Assembly (NCBI RefSeq): GCF_030248535.1
Contig: NZ_JAHGAJ010000010.1
Location: forward strand, 1 to 64,000
Direction of reading: 5' to 3'
Length of the DNA: 64,000 nt
Source of the DNA: Vibrio sp. D404a
GTDB lineage: Bacteria > Pseudomonadota > Gammaproteobacteria > Enterobacterales > Vibrionaceae
The notes below the pieces were generated by a model. It made no database searches and had not been told where the DNA came from. It saw nothing but the letters and a program-made list of their open reading frames with translations. Made by a program: the position numbers and the translations under genes. Below are positions 18,481-28,497 of the stretch, piece after piece (within the stretch, counting starts at the first letter, position 1; every line of letters starts with the position of its first letter).

Positions 18481-19653
18481 TTAACGCAAATGGATAGGCA
18501 ACCACTCTTGGTGCTCAGGGCCAGTGTAGTCAGCACTTGGGCGAATAATTCGGTTGTTGGCTCTCTGCTCAAACACATGTGCAGCCCAGCCAGTTAAACG
18601 GCTCATCACAAAGATCGGAGTGAACAGCTTAGTTGGGATATCCATGAAGTGATACGCCGAAGCATGGAAGAAGTCCGCATTACAGAATAAGCCTTTCTCG
18701 CGCTTCATGACTGACTCTACGCGCTCAGACACGGTATAGAGTTTTGTGTCACCTACTTCTTCAGAGAGCGCTTTAGACCATTGTTTAATCAGAGCATTAC
18801 GTGGGTCGCTTTCGCGGTAGATAGCGTGACCAAAACCCATGATTTTGTCTTTATTGGCAAGCATCTGCATGATATTGGATTCAGCTTCCTCTGGTGTCTG
18901 CCAATCTTGAATCATCTCCATCGCAGCTTCATTCGCACCACCATGCAGAGGCCCTCGCAACGTACCAATCGCTGCGGTCACACAAGAGTGAATATCGGAC
19001 AAGGTCGAAGCACAAACACGTGCCGCAAATGTTGAAGCATTAAACTCATGCTCAGCGTAAAGGATAAGTGAACAATGCATCACCTGCTTATGTAGCTCAG
19101 TTGGAGTTTCGTCGGTTAGCATTTTCAAGAAGTAACCGCCGATACACGCCTCGCTGTGATCTTCAGTATCCACTCTTACGCCATCGTGACTAAAGCGATA
19201 CCAGTAACAAATGATGGCTGGGAACAACGCAAGCATTCGCTCTGTAGCATTAAGCTGTTGAGTAAAATCTGTCTCTTGTTCGATATTTCCCAGCATGGAA
19301 CAACCCGTGCGCATCACATCCATTGGGTGGGCATCCGCAGGGATCAGCTCTAGCGCTGCTTTTAATGAATCAGGTAAGCCGCGTAAGCCAACAAGCTTAG
19401 TCTTGTAATCATCAAGCTCTTTCGCATTCGGTAGGTGACCTCTAAGCAGCAGGTACGCCACTTCTTCAAACTGGGCATTATTGGCAAGGTCTGTAATGTC
19501 GTAACCGCGGTAAGTCAGGCCTGTACCCGATTTACCTACAGTACACAAAGCGGTCTCGCCTGCACTTTGGCCTCGAAGACCCGCGCCGCCGAGCGGTGCC
19601 TTAGCTGGTGCTTTCTCTTCGACACTTGCTTTGTTGCTCAATGTAGTGGTCAT
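18481..19653 (-). CDS. prpC: 2-methylcitrate synthase PrpC
   Basis: PrpC condenses propionyl-CoA and oxaloacetate to 2-methylcitrate. It is a 390-residue citrate-synthase family protein. The catalytic regions are GHAIYRESDPRN and RLTGWAAHVFEQRANNRIIRP, and GYDITDL appears near the N-terminus. I chose the ATG at 19653 because AAGGAG lies 6 nt upstream and it gives MTTTLSNKASVEEK. The longer frame to 19728 adds 25 unrelated residues. The N-terminal AKAPLGGAGLRGQSAGETA segment is typical for Vibrio and Shewanella PrpC. It follows prpB on the same strand after a gap of 194 bp. Confidence 0.96.
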   Translation of the reverse strand: MTTTLSNKASVEEKAPAKAPLGGAGLRGQSAGETALCTVGKSGTGLTYRGYDITDLANNAQFEEVAYLLLRGHLPNAKELDDYKTKLVGLRGLPDSLKAALELIPADAHPMDVMRTGCSMLGNIEQETDFTQQLNATERMLALFPAIICYWYRFSHDGVRVDTEDHSEACIGGYFLKMLTDETPTELHKQVMHCSLILYAEHEFNASTFAARVCASTLSDIHSCVTAAIGTLRGPLHGGANEAAMEMIQDWQTPEEAESNIMQMLANKDKIMGFGHAIYRESDPRNALIKQWSKALSEEVGDTKLYTVSERVESVMKREKGLFCNADFFHASAYHFMDIPTKLFTPIFVMSRLTGWAAHVFEQRANNRIIRPSADYTGPEHQEWLPIHLR

Positions 19654-19847
19654 GATGAACTCCTTCTCTGTGTTAGCTGCCTGCACTCTTTGGTGCGTTT
19701 TTGATTCAGTCCTAAGCGCATATTTCATCCAAAATATAGAGTCACTTGGCTGTTAAAGGTCGAACTAACCGTTTCACGTTATTGGATTAAGTATTCTTAA
19801 TTTTTCTTTAAATTCGTTATTTCTAATTACGTTACTGAGCCGCTCTA

Positions 19848-20747
19848 TTAGCTCTCGTCACTCGCAAACAGCTGATCGAGCTTATTCTCGTAATCGTGGT
19901 AATTTAGGTGCTGGTAAAGCTCTTTACGTGTCTGCATTGAATCAAGCAGCGCCTCTTGATTGCCTTCGACTAACAAGTGCTTGTAGACGTTTTCTGCCGC
20001 TTTATTCATCGCTCTAAAGGCGCTCAACGGGTAAAGAACCATGTCGACATGAGCCTCTGCCAGTTCTTTGCAGTTGTATAAGGGTGTCTGACCAAACTCA
20101 GTAATATTGGCCAAGATCGGAATATGGCGGCCTATTGCCGATTGCAGCGCTGTTGAGAACTTCACGTATTGATCAAGCTGATTCATCGCTTCAGGGAAGA
20201 TCATGTCTGCACCTGCTTCAACACATGCAATCGCGCGTTCAATAGCACTATCGATGCCTTCAACGGCCAAAGCGTCTGTTCTCGCCATGATCACAAAGTC
20301 ACTGTCTACCCTTGCATCGGCCGCTGCTTTTACTCGGTCGACCATCTCAGCTTGGCTCACAATGGCTTTGTTTGGGCGGTGACCACAGCGCTTCTGCGCC
20401 ACTTGATCTTCCATGTGAACCGCCGCGGCTCCTGCTTTTTCCATCGCTTTGATAGTACGAGCGATATTGAATGCCCCGCCAAAACCAGTATCAATGTCGA
20501 CCAACAGTGGCAGGTCACAGGCGTTTGTAATACGCTCTACATCCACCAGCACGTCGTGTAATGTAGTGATACCTAAATCTGGTAGTCCGTAAGACGCATT
20601 GGCAATACCACCTCCTGACAAATAGATAGCCTGATGCCCTAGGTTTTTCGCCATCATGGCGCAATAAGGGTTAATGGTTCCGACGATCTGCAGCGGATGG
20701 TTGTTTGCAACCGCTTCACGAAACTTAGCTCCTGGCGATAGATTCAT
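19848..20747 (-). CDS. prpB: 2-methylisocitrate lyase PrpB
   Basis: PrpB cleaves 2-methylisocitrate to pyruvate and succinate, the last step of the methylcitrate cycle. It is a 299-residue isocitrate-lyase/PEP-mutase family protein. It shows the Mg-binding [18 protein letters not shown] segment (about residues 80-97), the active-site KRCGHRPNK loop with its catalytic cysteine, and [13 protein letters not shown]. An AGGGAGAGA Shine-Dalgarno lies just before the ATG. It is the first enzyme gene after the regulator, 93 bp downstream. Confidence 0.97.
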   Translation of the reverse strand: MNLSPGAKFREAVANNHPLQIVGTINPYCAMMAKNLGHQAIYLSGGGIANASYGLPDLGITTLHDVLVDVERITNACDLPLLVDIDTGFGGAFNIARTIKAMEKAGAAAVHMEDQVAQKRCGHRPNKAIVSQAEMVDRVKAAADARVDSDFVIMARTDALAVEGIDSAIERAIACVEAGADMIFPEAMNQLDQYVKFSTALQSAIGRHIPILANITEFGQTPLYNCKELAEAHVDMVLYPLSAFRAMNKAAENVYKHLLVEGNQEALLDSMQTRKELYQHLNYHDYENKLDQLFASDES

Positions 20748-20840
20748 GATTTCTCTCCCTGATGTGTTCGATTTCTGTTGGTGTTACTGCGAACTGGTGC
20801 AGTCACCACGATTTAATTAGTCACTCTAGGTTCGCTCTAT

Positions 20841-21563
20841 TTATTGAGCGTCCTGTTTAACTTGCAATCGCTGCTCGATAAGGCGGCGACTGCCTGATAT
20901 ATGTCGTCTCATCAACATTTCTGCTAACTCTTCATCTCGCTGACTGATTGCTTGCAGAATAAACTTGTGTTCGTTGAGTGCTTCAATAGGGCGTGATTGA
21001 GCGCGAGGAGATTGGTAACGATACATGCGTAATAGATGGTACAGCTCGTCACACAACAGAGACTCTAGCTTGCTGTTGCGGCTGGCTTTAATGATTCGAT
21101 AGTGGAAATCAAAGTCGCCATGCTGATGGAAGTAGGAAGCACCATCGACTTGGTCAATGTGCTTTGAGTGGGTCAGTAGCAGCCCTTCTAAACCCATCAA
21201 CTCTTCGGCTGTGATGTATCGAGCCGCCAATCTCGCTGCCATACCCTCAAGCGCTTCTCGCACGGAATAGAGCTCGATAAGCTTCTCTTCGCAAAGAGTA
21301 ATTACGCGAGCACCAACATGAGGAATACGTTCAATCAGCCCAAGCCCTTCCACTCTCATCATCGCTTCACGCAATGGCCCTCGGCTGACCTCAAATCGCT
21401 TAGCCAACTCCGGCTCGGAGATTTTTGCGCCCGGCTCAAGTTCACCACTGACAATTGCTTCTATCAGATACTCGGTCAGGCTGGCTGACTTAGTATGCTC
21501 TTTGTCGCCCCCTTTTAACTTAGGGTCATCATTAAACAAGGTATTTACTGCTATCGTTGCCAT
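20841..21563 (-). CDS. prpR: GntR/FadR-family regulator of the prp operon
   Basis: This is a 240-residue GntR-family regulator. An N-terminal winged helix (about residues 25-95: SLTEYLIEAIVSGELEPG, then EPELAKRFEVSRGPLREAM) is followed by an all-helical FCD ligand-binding domain with metal-type residues (FDFHYRIIKASRN and a late HI). It leads the prp operon. In Shewanella and relatives a GntR-type PrpR, unrelated to the E. coli sigma-54 PrpR, controls the same genes, so the symbol is by analogy. The upstream region carries several TGTCGACAA-type palindromes that would suit autoregulation. The ligand, perhaps a methylcitrate-pathway intermediate, is inferred. Confidence 0.9.
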   Translation of the reverse strand: MATIAVNTLFNDDPKLKGGDKEHTKSASLTEYLIEAIVSGELEPGAKISEPELAKRFEVSRGPLREAMMRVEGLGLIERIPHVGARVITLCEEKLIELYSVREALEGMAARLAARYITAEELMGLEGLLLTHSKHIDQVDGASYFHQHGDFDFHYRIIKASRNSKLESLLCDELYHLLRMYRYQSPRAQSRPIEALNEHKFILQAISQRDEELAEMLMRRHISGSRRLIEQRLQVKQDAQ

Positions 21564-21623
21564 CTTCTTTCCACCCTAATTCTTTGTTCTTTCTTTGATG
21601 ATTTCACTTCAACCTAGGCTTAT

Positions 21624-21882
21624 GTGTTAACAATCATTCAACATTGATGACAAAATAACCTGCAAAGCTGTCAACAATCAAGCATATTGTCGACAATTTA
21701 GACTAAGGTATAGGTTCATCGATAATGAACAACCACCTATAAAAACCAACCAGAACATAGTTAAAATGTTGATTATTAATAATTAATTTTGATAAACCAT
21801 TAGATTTAGCGATTAACGGCAACAAATTACAGTGTCGACAATGTTGTAAGGATGCCATTTTAAGGAATCGGACTGTCAACAA
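21624..21882. promoter_or_regulatory. Cluster of GntR-type operator candidates upstream of prpR
   Basis: A perfect 12-bp palindrome ATTGTCGACAAT lies at 21686-21697. Related copies are TGTCAACAAT (21669-21678), GTGTCGACAAT (21832-21842), CTGTCAACAA (21873-21882) and a weaker GTGTTAACAAT (21624-21634). The FadR branch of GntR regulators binds palindromes of this style. Binding by the adjacent regulator is inferred. The rest of the 21564-21935 gap holds no convincing gene. Confidence 0.7.
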
Positions 21883-21935
21883 AAGCAATCATTGAACGGC
21901 CTGAGAAGAATATGAATGGGTAAAATAGGAAAACG

Positions 21936-21970
21936 AAAACAAAAAGGCGCACCCTTGGGTTCGCCTTTCG
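21936..21970 (-). terminator. Terminator after the first HD-GYP gene
   Basis: On the minus strand, AAAGGCG-A-ACCC pairs with GGGT-G-CGCCTTT, followed by TTTGTTTTC. It ends transcription arriving from the HD-GYP gene at 22002. Confidence 0.8.
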
Positions 21971-22001
21971 TTCTAAAGTCTGAACTAATTCATCTGAAGT
22001 T

Positions 22002-25000
22002 TTACACCGCTTTTAGCAGCGCCTCCTTCTCTAAGTACTTAGAGATATCAACCTCATCGTTCTGCTCAGGTTTGAGATACTCTTGAGCGTATCGAACATG
22101 GGTACCACTGGTTAAGAACAACCTAAACAGATCCAGATCTAAGTGCTCGTCTAACGCCATCTTATACATGATATCCACCGCTACACTGATAGGCTTGGCC
22201 TTCTTATAGGGTCTATCTGCGGCCGTGAGCGCTTCAAAAATATCTGAGATCACTAGGATGCGTTCTGGTATTGAAAGATCATCAGCAGTCAGCTTGCGCG
22301 GGTAGCCTGTTCCTTTTAGAGTTTCATGGTGCGTTGACGCATAGCGTGGCACACGGCTGAGCTCTTCAGGGAACGGTAGGTTCTCTAGCATCTTAATGGT
22401 GCTGATCATGTGTTCATTAATCTTGAAGCGGTCTTCTGCCGTCAGCGTGCCACGCGCAATGCTGAGGTTATATACCTCTCCTTGATTGTACAGATGCTCT
22501 GGCACATCCATATTAATGCCATGCTGCGGGTCAAACTCAATAGGGCGATCGCGTTTAACAATGTGCTCCGGTTTATCCGACAACAGTTTTTCTGTCGCAG
22601 GTAAGCTGCTACTGCTCTGTTTGTTCAGCTCTTCAACCGGTGAAAGACCAAGGTTGTCATCGAAATGACGTGTCCAAGTAATTTCAGCTATTTGTTTAAT
22701 GCGTTCGACCTTGTCTGAACTCATGAACTCGCCACCAACATTAGAAGTCGCAATGAACGTGAAATCATCTTGCAGTTGAGCCTGAGCCGCTTTGAGCTTA
22801 GCGTCAATTTCTTCTCTGCTCAGTTGACCTTCCAATTGCTGCGTTAGCGCCTCTATCTGAGCATCACGCCACAGAACTTCGAATCGCGTTCTTACTTCGT
22901 GGATACGGTTATAGTTCGCTTCTAGCTTAGAGCCTTTGTCGACAATGTGCTCTGGTGTTGTGATCTTACCGCAATCATGAAGCCAAGCTGCGATTCTGAA
23001 CTCTCGGCGTTCATCATCGTTATTAAACTTGAACGACTTGAATTGCCCACTCTGACACTGTTCTGCCGCCTCCGCCAACATCAGCCCTAGCTCAGGTACA
23101 CGATTACAGTGCCCTGCCGTATAAGCAGACTTATCATCGATTGCTTGTGCAATAAGCTTAATAAAGGCTTCGACAAACGCTTCTTGTGCTTCTTCATGAC
23201 GTTTTATCTCTTTCGACATATCAACAATCGCCGTTGATAGTTCGTCGATCTCTGAGATGCGTGTGTTAACCGATTTCACATCATCATAGTGACGCTCTTT
23301 AATCAGATCCGTTTGTGCTATCAGCGTGGTGATTGGATTAACAATCGGAGAGCCAAAACGCCATGCCAATGGTAATAGGCCGAACAGGAAAACACCGGTG
23401 ATCAAGACAGATTTGGTCACCTTATCCATCACCTGTGCTAACACCACGCTTTCAGGAATTAGAACCGCGAAGTATTCACCATCGCCTTGAGAGCGCGTTG
23501 GCGTAATGTAGATGTATTTGTCGATACCTGAAACGTTGCGTTTCACTAGCTGTCCATGAAGTGCGTCGGTATGAGCAAATTCATACAACTCTAGGTAAGG
23601 AACTCGGCGCATATCCTCTTTGGCAATTTTTCTGTTTGGGTTTAACCATTTATTATCAAGGTAGCTGCGCTGCTCCTCACTAATATTCGCTATACCTAAG
23701 TTAATGATCTCAACGACATCTTGGTCACCTTTCTGCATCAAAATATGATAATTAGATGGGAAGTGCTCCACCAGCTCAGAGATCTCCTCATTAAGCTTCA
23801 TATCGACTAAGAAATACTGTTGAATTGCGGACTTCAAAATCGCAGAGCTATCCAAGAAACCATCCACTTCGCCTGCCTTTAAAGCATTAACACTGTCGTT
23901 GATATTGGAAAACTCAACCAAATCAATTTGTGGGAATCGAGCTCTAAATTCAGGGATGATCGACCAACCCGATAGAATCGCCAAACGCTTGCCATTGAAC
24001 TCATTCAAAGATTCAACTTTCCCAAAACCTTTGTTGGCTACGATAGCGAAAGGCAGTTGGTAAATTGGATCACTAAACGCCCCTGTCGCGTAACCTTGAT
24101 TATTGTTCTGCAGTGAATGAAGCACATCGAGAGATCCATCCGTGTACTGCTGCAATAACTCATTCCAAGTAAAGCCGTTAATGAACTCGAATTTTAAACC
24201 CGTAGAGCGAGACAGCTCTTTAAGTAGGTCAATTGCGTAGCCTCTTGGCTCGCCCGAAATAGCGTAATCCATTGGGCCCCAAGCGGTTTGGTTAGAGACT
24301 TTTAATGAGCGTGTGTTCTCAACAAGCTGATGCTGCTCCGCTGTCAATTCTAACTTTGCTGCGGGTGGCATTTCGTCTGAAAAATCGGGCGCTAAGTTGG
24401 TCGCGGTAACTTCCCCATTGCGACGGAACACAAACGCTTCCACTCCGGTGCTGGCTCCTGAACTGGCCAATATGCCTTTCATTTTGTCTGACAGAGACGA
24501 CAGTAAGACATCAACACCTAAAACAAGTTGGTGGTCCGGTAACTCTACCGAGAATGTTTGACCGGTGATTTTTAGGTGTTGGAAAAGATAAGGTTCCGTT
24601 TTGCTGACACTTTCTGTCGCACTCTCAAACCAAGGGCGTTGCGTAGGAAAGTAGTTACTGTTTTCAGAAATTTGATGACGAAGGTTGAAGTTTTCATCCA
24701 AGAAATGAGTTTGTTTAACACGCTTCTCGCCTTGGTCGAAAATTCGAATTAACACCCAACGGTCTTGAGGCGCTGCATTGATTTTTTCGCGAACAATTGG
24801 AGAAGACTCAAGGTTAATCAGCTGGAAAAAGTTATCGTCTTGTTGCCCTAAGTAGACACTGTAGATTTGTGCGTTATTTGAAAGTACATCCGCAAAGATC
24901 TTCTTTAACGTCTCTTCATCAAGCTGCTCATCGGTCGCCCTTAATATCGACGCCAACAACCCTGTGGTATAGCTGCTCTCCCCATCCGAGCTTTTAACAT

Positions 25001-25196
25001 AATCACTAATGTTATTTGCGATGATGGAATACTTGGTTAACGTATTCTCGGTAGCGAGTTTATTGTTGAAGTAATACTGCAAAGAGATCGCCAATATTGC
25101 GGTAATGATAGTAGCCAAGATAAACATGCCACCCACCGTAAACCGAATAGAGAACTTCTTCTCCGCCCTGTAGACTTTATCCATATAGTCTGACAT
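22002..25196 (-). CDS. HD-GYP c-di-GMP phosphodiesterase with Cache and SBP-type sensor regions
   Basis: This is a 1064-residue membrane phosphodiesterase predicted to hydrolyse c-di-GMP. The order is: membrane helix near residues 18-40; a periplasmic dCache-like region (about 45-270); a bacterial solute-binding family 3-like region (about 300-560, beginning NQTAWGPMDYAISGEPRGYAIDLL); a second helix near 615-635; and a HAMP-like linker. A cytoplasmic HD-GYP domain follows, with H740-D741 (WLHDCGK) and G964-Y965-P966 (HHETLKGTGYP). All expected metal and substrate motifs look intact. An insertion of about 150 residues separates the HD and GYP halves. The next gene upstream is a paralogue with the same layout. 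The ligand is unknown; amino or organic acids are typical for such sensor domains. Confidence 0.92.
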   Translation of the reverse strand: MSDYMDKVYRAEKKFSIRFTVGGMFILATIITAILAISLQYYFNNKLATENTLTKYSIIANNISDYVKSSDGESSYTTGLLASILRATDEQLDEETLKKIFADVLSNNAQIYSVYLGQQDDNFFQLINLESSPIVREKINAAPQDRWVLIRIFDQGEKRVKQTHFLDENFNLRHQISENSNYFPTQRPWFESATESVSKTEPYLFQHLKITGQTFSVELPDHQLVLGVDVLLSSLSDKMKGILASSGASTGVEAFVFRRNGEVTATNLAPDFSDEMPPAAKLELTAEQHQLVENTRSLKVSNQTAWGPMDYAISGEPRGYAIDLLKELSRSTGLKFEFINGFTWNELLQQYTDGSLDVLHSLQNNNQGYATGAFSDPIYQLPFAIVANKGFGKVESLNEFNGKRLAILSGWSIIPEFRARFPQIDLVEFSNINDSVNALKAGEVDGFLDSSAILKSAIQQYFLVDMKLNEEISELVEHFPSNYHILMQKGDQDVVEIINLGIANISEEQRSYLDNKWLNPNRKIAKEDMRRVPYLELYEFAHTDALHGQLVKRNVSGIDKYIYITPTRSQGDGEYFAVLIPESVVLAQVMDKVTKSVLITGVFLFGLLPLAWRFGSPIVNPITTLIAQTDLIKERHYDDVKSVNTRISEIDELSTAIVDMSKEIKRHEEAQEAFVEAFIKLIAQAIDDKSAYTAGHCNRVPELGLMLAEAAEQCQSGQFKSFKFNNDDERREFRIAAWLHDCGKITTPEHIVDKGSKLEANYNRIHEVRTRFEVLWRDAQIEALTQQLEGQLSREEIDAKLKAAQAQLQDDFTFIATSNVGGEFMSSDKVERIKQIAEITWTRHFDDNLGLSPVEELNKQSSSSLPATEKLLSDKPEHIVKRDRPIEFDPQHGINMDVPEHLYNQGEVYNLSIARGTLTAEDRFKINEHMISTIKMLENLPFPEELSRVPRYASTHHETLKGTGYPRKLTADDLSIPERILVISDIFEALTAADRPYKKAKPISVAVDIMYKMALDEHLDLDLFRLFLTSGTHVRYAQEYLKPEQNDEVDISKYLEKEALLKAV

Positions 25197-25338
25197 CCGT
25201 GTTGATAATTATAATTAAAATACCGCCCTAGCAGAATTCCATACGATATATACCTATCAGCTCAATTACAATCCTTCAATTGAGTTTTTTCACAATAACA
25301 ATCAGGTCTCCGTTAACACCTCAACTCCACACTACTTT

Positions 25339-28300
25339 TCAATTCATATATTGTTCGATATCAACATGATCTATTTGTTCTGGTTTCAAATGCATATTCG
25401 CGTATTTAAGATGCGTACCACTGGTCAAAAATAGGCGGAATAATTCAATATCGATATGCTCATCAAGCGCCATTTTGTGCATGATGTTTACCGCTACGCT
25501 GATAGGCTTCGCCTTACGATAAGGACGGTCTGAAGCTGTAAGCGCTTCAAAAATATCGGAGATAACAAGAACACGCTCCGGTATTGATAGATCATCAGCG
25601 GTCAATTGACGCGGATACCCTGTTCCCTTCAACGTTTCATGATGCGTCGATGCGTAGCGCGGGACACGACTCAGCTCTTTAGGGAAAGGAAGGTTCTCGA
25701 GCATCTTAATGGTGCTGATCATGTGCTCATTAATCTTAAAGCGATCTTCTGTCGTCAATGTACCTCTCGCAATCGACAGGTTATAAACCTCACCAAGATT
25801 ATATTGATGTTCAGGAACCGACATCCGAATCCCTAGTTTAGGATCGTACTCCGTCGTTCTCTCCCTTGGGATGATATGTTCAGGTTTATCCGACAGCAGT
25901 TTCTCTTGAGCTGGCAGCGTTGTTGTCGTATTGCTTAGAGCAAGCTCTTCAACTGGAGACAATCCCAGTCGATCGTCAAAATGGCGATACCAGACTTTAT
26001 CGGCAATCTGACGAATGCGCTCAACCTTTTCGTCACTCATGAATTCACCGCCGACATTCGATGTTGCAATGAATTCAAAGTCTTCGATGAGTGTTTTCTG
26101 GATTAAAGATAGCTCTTTATCACTCTCTTGTTTGGTTTGCTGTTTAGAGAGCTGTTTCTCTAGTGCTTGAATCTCCGCATCACGCCATAGCACCTCAAAG
26201 CGCATTCTAATTTCGTGGATACGGTTATAATTCGCTTCAAGCTTGGTGCCCTTGTCTACAATGTGTTCAGGCGTGGTGATCTTTCCGCAATCATGCAGCC
26301 AAGCCGCAATTCTGAACTCACGTCTTTCATCATTGTTAGCAAATTTGAAGTCTTTGAATAATGGCTCTTGTGACGCTTCAACAGCCTCAGCTAGCATCAT
26401 GCCTAGCTCTGGTACTCGATTACAGTGACCCGCGGTGTATGGAGACTTATCATCGATCGCTTGTGCAATGAGTTTAATGAAGGCTTCAACAAACTCTTCT
26501 TGAGTCTTCTCGTGATCCTTTATCTCTCGCGCCATATCCTTCACAGACAGAGAAAGATCCCACACCTCTTTAATTCGAGTTTCGACCAGTGCTACGTCAT
26601 CATAATTACGCTGTTTAATCTTAAGCGTCTCTTTTCTTAGCTGATGAATCGGCCTTACGATTGGCGCACCAAATATCCACGCAGCAGGCAGCGTCAGTCC
26701 CATCAATAAAACCGTAATGCCAATCGAGGTTAACACTCGTTCATGAACCGTTTGGTAAATCTCTTGCTCAGGAATGACCACGGCAAAATATTCTGAGTAG
26801 TGTTCCCCTGTTTCTATCTTTCGCAGATAGAGATGCTTGTACTCGCCATCAAGCTGTATTCGCTTCATTTCCCCTTGCAAAGTTGCCGCAGGTATTAACT
26901 CATAAAGCTCGGTATAGGGAACCGTTGTGTCGCTCTCTATTGCATCATGATGAAACCACTTCGCTTCCAGTGCCGACTTCTGCTCTGGCGTAATGTTATT
27001 TAGCGCCATATTGATGATCGGTAGTAACGCTTGGTGTTCATCGCTCAAAACCAGGTGAAAGTCGCTGGCATAATCTTGTTGGAGATCCACTAACTCAATG
27101 CTGTTATGCAGTCCGGAATGGAAGAATCTCTCTAATGCGAAATCTAATACGGGTTTAACGTCTAATACGGCATCACACTGGTTGCTCTCGACACAATCAA
27201 ACGCCAGTTTTAGGCTAGAGAAAGGAACCAGATCGATATTCGGGTATTGTTGCTTGAGTTTCTCAATGATCGACCAGCCCGAGAGAATGGCGACTTTTTT
27301 ACCCGTCAGCGCCTCATAGGTACTGATATTAGAATCGTCAGCTCGTGTGACTACAGAGAAAGGCAATTGATATAGCGGTGCACTGAAATGCCCATTCAAA
27401 CCGTTTGTGTCAGATTTTAATGTCGAGTGCAGCGCATCTAGCTCACCGTTTCGAAACTTTTCCGTCAGCTCGCGCCACGAAAAACCATTCACATACATGA
27501 ACTTAATCCCGGTTTGCTGACTGATTAAGCTAAGAAGATCAATCGCATAACCGTTTGGTTGCCCTGAAACGGAAAAGTCCATTGGGCCCCAATCATTCTG
27601 ATTGGATATTTTGATTGCGCCGGAATCAGCAATCAGAGACTTTTGAGCATTGGTTAAATAAATCGGTTTAACTTCAAGCACTGCCTCTTGTGGCTCACGC
27701 TCACGGTTGGTCGCAATAATATTGCCCGATTTTGAATAGAGGAAGGATTCCACTTGGCTATCTTTTTCTAACCCAAGCGCTGAAGCAGACAGTTTATTTG
27801 CCAAAGACGACAACACGATATCAATACCAATCACGTGCTGACTGTTTCGATCGTCCTTGGATTGAAAAGCGAGCGAATATGTTTGCCCAGTAATTTGTAG
27901 ATGCTGGAACAGATATGGTTGAGTCTTCCCGACTGTATCCATCGATGCCGAGATATACCAAGGGCGTGTCGTAGGAAAATAGTTACTCGACTCTGTGACC
28001 ACGTCACGCAGACGGAATGCCTCATCATAATAACTGGTATAACGAAGTCGTCCGTTGGCACTATTACCGATTTCAATCACTACCCATCGGTCGGTGTTGG
28101 AAGCACCGATCTTCTCTCGCACAATTGGCGATGATTCAAGATTAATGATTTGGAAGAAATTGTCGTTCGAAGAGCCGATATAGATGCTGTAAAAAAGTGG
28201 ATTGTCTTTGATTGCTTCAGCAAGGATGTTGCGCGCTTCTTGTTTAGAGATTTGACTGCTTATCGAGCGGTTCACCGACGATAGCAGTTGTGCGGTATTG

Positions 28301-28497
28301 ATTGCATCTGAATCGATGGCTTCAACATAGTCACTAAGCTCTTGAGATACCATTGTCAGTTTCGACAGGGTGTGCTCGGTAGCCATGGTTTTACTAAAAT
28401 AGTATTGAAGAGAAACAGCCACCGTCGCTGTTAAAATGGTTGCAAGTAAAAACATTCCACCCACGGTAAACCGCAACGAAATTTTTGCATCTTTCAT
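25339..28497 (-). CDS. HD-GYP c-di-GMP phosphodiesterase, paralogue of the next gene
   Basis: This 1052-residue protein has the same architecture as the gene 142 bp downstream: membrane helix, Cache-like region, SBP_bac_3-like region (begins NQNDWGPMDFSVSGQPNGYAIDLL), second helix and HD-GYP domain. The motifs are H735-D736 (WLHDCGK) and G960-Y961-P962 (LKGTGYP). The cytoplasmic halves are close to identical in long blocks (for example SIARGTLT-EDRFKINEHM). The sensor halves differ clearly, which points to duplication followed by divergence in ligand recognition. Catalysis is inferred from motifs. No terminator was found between the two genes, so they may be co-transcribed. Confidence 0.92.
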   Translation of the reverse strand: MKDAKISLRFTVGGMFLLATILTATVAVSLQYYFSKTMATEHTLSKLTMVSQELSDYVEAIDSDAINTAQLLSSVNRSISSQISKQEARNILAEAIKDNPLFYSIYIGSSNDNFFQIINLESSPIVREKIGASNTDRWVVIEIGNSANGRLRYTSYYDEAFRLRDVVTESSNYFPTTRPWYISASMDTVGKTQPYLFQHLQITGQTYSLAFQSKDDRNSQHVIGIDIVLSSLANKLSASALGLEKDSQVESFLYSKSGNIIATNREREPQEAVLEVKPIYLTNAQKSLIADSGAIKISNQNDWGPMDFSVSGQPNGYAIDLLSLISQQTGIKFMYVNGFSWRELTEKFRNGELDALHSTLKSDTNGLNGHFSAPLYQLPFSVVTRADDSNISTYEALTGKKVAILSGWSIIEKLKQQYPNIDLVPFSSLKLAFDCVESNQCDAVLDVKPVLDFALERFFHSGLHNSIELVDLQQDYASDFHLVLSDEHQALLPIINMALNNITPEQKSALEAKWFHHDAIESDTTVPYTELYELIPAATLQGEMKRIQLDGEYKHLYLRKIETGEHYSEYFAVVIPEQEIYQTVHERVLTSIGITVLLMGLTLPAAWIFGAPIVRPIHQLRKETLKIKQRNYDDVALVETRIKEVWDLSLSVKDMAREIKDHEKTQEEFVEAFIKLIAQAIDDKSPYTAGHCNRVPELGMMLAEAVEASQEPLFKDFKFANNDERREFRIAAWLHDCGKITTPEHIVDKGTKLEANYNRIHEIRMRFEVLWRDAEIQALEKQLSKQQTKQESDKELSLIQKTLIEDFEFIATSNVGGEFMSDEKVERIRQIADKVWYRHFDDRLGLSPVEELALSNTTTTLPAQEKLLSDKPEHIIPRERTTEYDPKLGIRMSVPEHQYNLGEVYNLSIARGTLTTEDRFKINEHMISTIKMLENLPFPKELSRVPRYASTHHETLKGTGYPRQLTADDLSIPERVLVISDIFEALTASDRPYRKAKPISVAVNIMHKMALDEHIDIELFRLFLTSGTHLKYANMHLKPEQIDHVDIEQYMN

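Noticed and set aside
21703..21888. Minus-strand ORF of 61 codons upstream of prpR
   Set aside because: It lies in the operator region, has no ribosome binding site and contains the candidate regulator palindromes.
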